This document shows, one piece after another, positions 4,754 to 6,866 of a stretch of DNA of 6,866 nucleotides (its first letter is position 1; the number at the start of each line of letters is the position of its first letter). The DNA comes from an uncultured Caryophanales bacterium (GTDB lineage Bacteria > Bacillota_I > Bacilli_A > RF39 > UBA660). The DNA lies in the NCBI GenBank assembly GCA_947168625.1, contig CAMVMQ010000043.1:1-6866 (forward strand), given 5' to 3'. The notes beneath the pieces were generated by a model. It was not told where the DNA came from. It searched no databases and worked only from the letters and a program-made list of their open reading frames with translations. The position numbers and the translations under genes are program-made.

Positions 4754-6808
4754 ATGTTTATTTTGAGTATTGGGTCTGATATTTTATTTGCCGTATGGCA
4801 AGCTATTAGAGGACTTATTGGAGTTATTGTAGCAGCTCTATACGGGTACATAGTAGATTTATATAATGTTTTTATGGTTATATCTAGAGTTAATATATTG
4901 GATGATGATTATATTAAGGCTATTTATAATAGAGTGGGGATGATACTTGGATTATTTATGCTATTTAAATTATCATTTTCTCTTATTCAATCTCTTATTG
5001 ATCCTGATAAATTTACTGATAAAAAGAATGGGTTTGCTAGCATAATTTATAGAAGTGTTATAGCAATTGTACTTCTTGGAATAACACCTAGTATATTTAA
5101 ATTTGCACGTAACTTTCAAAATTTAATTGTTGGAGCAGATGATAGCTCAAATAATGTTTTATATAGAGTAGTTGTAGCAGATGATATTGTTTATCCAGTT
5201 AGTTCATTTGGACAAAGACTTGCTACTGATTTGTTTTTTAGTTTTTTCCGTGAAGATGATAATAGACACTACGATGAAGGATTAGAAGTTAGAGAAATCG
5301 ATGGCGAACCTTTTCTTGTAGTAAAGAATTATGCCACATTAAAAGAAGATTCTTATAATGGTAAGATTTCTTTTGATGAATTAGTACCATATCTATCATT
5401 AAAAGATGCTGGACAATACGTTTTCAAATGGGATATCATTTTATCTGTTGCAGTAGGAGTAGCTGTTTTATGGATATTGGTAAATTATTGTATTAGTATT
5501 GCTACTCGTGTAATTCAACTTGCCTACTTACAATTAGTTGCTCCTGTCCCAATTTTATCTTATATAGGAAATCCTGATGGGGCATTTAAAAAATGGATAA
5601 ACCAGTGCACTAAAACATATTTGGATTTATTTATTAGATTGATAATATTGTATTTTATAATTACTTTATCTGGAAAAGCATTAAGATTCTTTGAAGATGC
5701 TAATGCGCTTTCTAATTATGGTATAGAAAGCGATTCTATGAAATTTATTCTTGTTAAAGTATTTTTATTATTAGGACTGTTAATGTTTGGAAAAAGAGTT
5801 CCGGAACTTATTAAAGAATTATTTCCAGGCGATGGTAAATTTGATTTTGGGGTTAAAAGTCCTAGAAAGCTATTTAATGATATTCCTGGATTAAGGCAGG
5901 CATATGGAATTACTAGAGGGGCTGCTACTTTAGGAACTGGTATGGCTGTTGGTGGTGTTGCCGGAATGGCTGCTGGTCTTAGATATGGTGAAGGAATCCG
6001 TGGAAAGCTTGCAGGTATGGGTGGTGGCTTATTTAGAGGTGCTGCCAGTGCTAGAGTAAGGGGAAATGTTTTTACTAATGCTAGAAATGGTATTAATAAT
6101 GTAAGAGCAGCTAATGAACGAGCTTATGAGAGACATCACGATGGTTCTACTTTTTGGGGTAGAATGGCACCTAATCATGCTCATCGTGTTCATGAACAAT
6201 ATGAAAGGGAATTACACTTTAATGATGACTACCAAAATGTTCATAATGAGGTGAGGAATCTTCTTGATCGTGAAGCCAATGTTGTTGCTGCACAAGATAA
6301 TCTACAAAGCATAAGAAATGATGGAATCTTAAGATATGATTTGAGAGAACGTGATGCAAGAGGTAGAATGATTACGATTGCAAGAGCAGGTGAAAATGTG
6401 GCTAATGTTTTAAGTAGTCGTAGAAATGTAAATGGAAGTGTTGTTGATATAAATAGAATTATGCGTGCTGCAAATGATACCATTGATCGTGAACGTAGAA
6501 ATAGTCTTGGAACCATTATTGCTTCAGGTAGTACACGAACAGATGGAAATGCCACTCGTGTTAGAAATGCTATTGCAAATGAGGAAGTTTTAAGACAACG
6601 TGGTGTTGATTCTGGATTTGAAGGATTCAATCATACCGATTCTCTTACTACAGGTTCACTAAACGATAGACTTAATGCATGGGAAAGTAATACTAGAACA
6701 ATTAGAAATAGAACAAATGATATTAGAGGTGCAGCAGGTGGTGAAAATCAGCGATATACTCAATCTGGTGCTAATGCAAATTATCGTAATAGAAATGGAA
6801 ATCATTAA
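4754..6808 (+). CDS. VirB6/TrbL-like polytopic membrane protein of type IV secretion (684 aa)
   Basis: Residues 1-350 are a polytopic membrane domain, with hydrophobic segments at about 9-43, 61-81, 96-116, 228-250, 254-271, 289-307 and 330-346. A polar loop of about 110 residues lies between the third and fourth. The segment QLVAPVPILSYI (260-271) followed by FKKWINQ (278-284) and LDLFIRL (290-296) is typical of the VirB6/TrbL family in Gram-positive bacteria, where VirB6 forms part of the inner-membrane channel. Residues 385-430 are Gly/Ala-rich with repeated small residues, possibly a glycine zipper. Residues 431-684 form a hydrophilic, Arg/Asn-rich, largely helical tail, probably cytoplasmic. 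An SD (GAGGTGAT) starts right after the previous stop and lies about seven bases before the ATG. No promoter or terminator is seen in the 17-base gap, so it is co-transcribed with the secreted protein. The family call is sound for the membrane domain; the tail has no function I can name. Confidence 0.82.
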   Translation: MFILSIGSDILFAVWQAIRGLIGVIVAALYGYIVDLYNVFMVISRVNILDDDYIKAIYNRVGMILGLFMLFKLSFSLIQSLIDPDKFTDKKNGFASIIYRSVIAIVLLGITPSIFKFARNFQNLIVGADDSSNNVLYRVVVADDIVYPVSSFGQRLATDLFFSFFREDDNRHYDEGLEVREIDGEPFLVVKNYATLKEDSYNGKISFDELVPYLSLKDAGQYVFKWDIILSVAVGVAVLWILVNYCISIATRVIQLAYLQLVAPVPILSYIGNPDGAFKKWINQCTKTYLDLFIRLIILYFIITLSGKALRFFEDANALSNYGIESDSMKFILVKVFLLLGLLMFGKRVPELIKELFPGDGKFDFGVKSPRKLFNDIPGLRQAYGITRGAATLGTGMAVGGVAGMAAGLRYGEGIRGKLAGMGGGLFRGAASARVRGNVFTNARNGINNVRAANERAYERHHDGSTFWGRMAPNHAHRVHEQYERELHFNDDYQNVHNEVRNLLDREANVVAAQDNLQSIRNDGILRYDLRERDARGRMITIARAGENVANVLSSRRNVNGSVVDINRIMRAANDTIDRERRNSLGTIIASGSTRTDGNATRVRNAIANEEVLRQRGVDSGFEGFNHTDSLTTGSLNDRLNAWESNTRTIRNRTNDIRGAAGGENQRYTQSGANANYRNRNGNH

Positions 6809-6810
6809 TA

Positions 6811-6817
6811 AAGGGAG
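6811..6817 (+). promoter_or_regulatory. Ribosome binding site of the truncated last gene
   Basis: AAGGGAG lies 11 bases before the GTG at 6829. The spacing is slightly long, but the overlapping ATG at 6833 runs into a stop after three codons, so GTG is the credible start. Confidence 0.6.
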
Positions 6818-6828
6818 TGTGATACATA

Positions 6829-6866
6829 GTGAATGGTTATTTAGTACCTGCTAATGCTAAGAAGGG
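6829..6866 (+). CDS. 5' fragment of a PrgI/VirB3-like membrane protein, cut by the window edge
   Basis: Only 12 codons are visible (MNGYLVPANAKK, reading GTG as Met). In Firmicutes type IV secretion loci, short PrgI-family (VirB3-like) proteins with a similar YxVPANxKK opening often sit between the VirB6-like gene and the VirB4 ATPase. The 20-base gap after the VirB6-like stop and an SD support a real gene in the same operon. Twelve residues are too few for certainty; it could also be the N-terminus of a PrgI-VirB4 fusion. Confidence 0.5.
   Translation, partial: MNGYLVPANAKK

Noticed and set aside
6241..6630. Minus-strand ORF of 129 codons
   Set aside because: It is fully inside the tail of the VirB6-like gene. 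Its Ser/Arg/Leu composition is an antisense shadow, and the plus strand is a continuous frame with upstream SD.
1..6866. Use of a Mycoplasma-type code (TGA as Trp)
   Set aside because: Conserved tryptophans in the pilins and VirB6-like protein use TGG, and all genes reach expected lengths ending at TAA without needing TGA read-through.
1..6866. Mobile-element ends, CRISPR arrays, tRNA or rRNA genes
   Set aside because: No transposase, integrase, regularly spaced repeats, attachment-site repeats or tRNA-like structures were seen; gaps between genes are all under 100 bases.

Overview
The window is very AT-rich, with A/T-ending codons, Shine-Dalgarno sites of the AGGTGA / GGAGG type before most genes, and all seven complete genes ending in TAA. 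Tryptophans at conserved positions use TGG, so the standard bacterial code fits. Together with the two-helix pilin family and the receiver-domain TadZ, this suggests a low-GC Firmicutes or Tenericutes-like bacterium, probably an uncultured gut Bacilli or Clostridia relative. That assignment is inference, because there is no marker gene here. All genes lie on the + strand and nearly all DNA is coding.

Region 1 (about 1-1631) is the end of a Tad-pilus-like operon. It holds a 57-residue single-membrane-segment protein (candidate small pilin), a 138-residue TadE-like minor pilin, and a 335-residue TadZ/CpaE-like protein with a receiver-like N-terminal half and a ParA/MinD-like C-terminal half that has a degenerate P-loop. 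These genes are tightly spaced: the TadE-like stop codon touches the TadZ start codon.

Region 2 (about 1632-2655) carries two paralogous small membrane proteins of TrbC/VirB2 pilin type. Each has its own SD site and its own plausible sigma-A promoter, and the second is closed by a clear Rho-independent terminator.

Region 3 (about 2656-6866) starts with an extended -10 promoter. It contains a 674-residue secreted, cysteine-containing protein whose last 95 residues repeat the same two-helix pilin module, then a 684-residue VirB6/TrbL-like polytopic membrane protein with a long Arg/Asn-rich tail. The last gene is cut by the window edge; its first residues look like the start of a PrgI/VirB3-like protein, which usually precedes a VirB4 ATPase.

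Taken together, the locus places Tad (type IVc pilus) parts beside type IV secretion (VirB2, VirB6, probable VirB3) parts. No relaxase, coupling protein or mobile-element end is visible, so it could be a conjugation system, a protein secretion device or an adhesive surface structure. The most unusual points are this mixture, the three copies of one two-helix module (one fused to a secreted protein), and the separate promoters for the two pilin genes.
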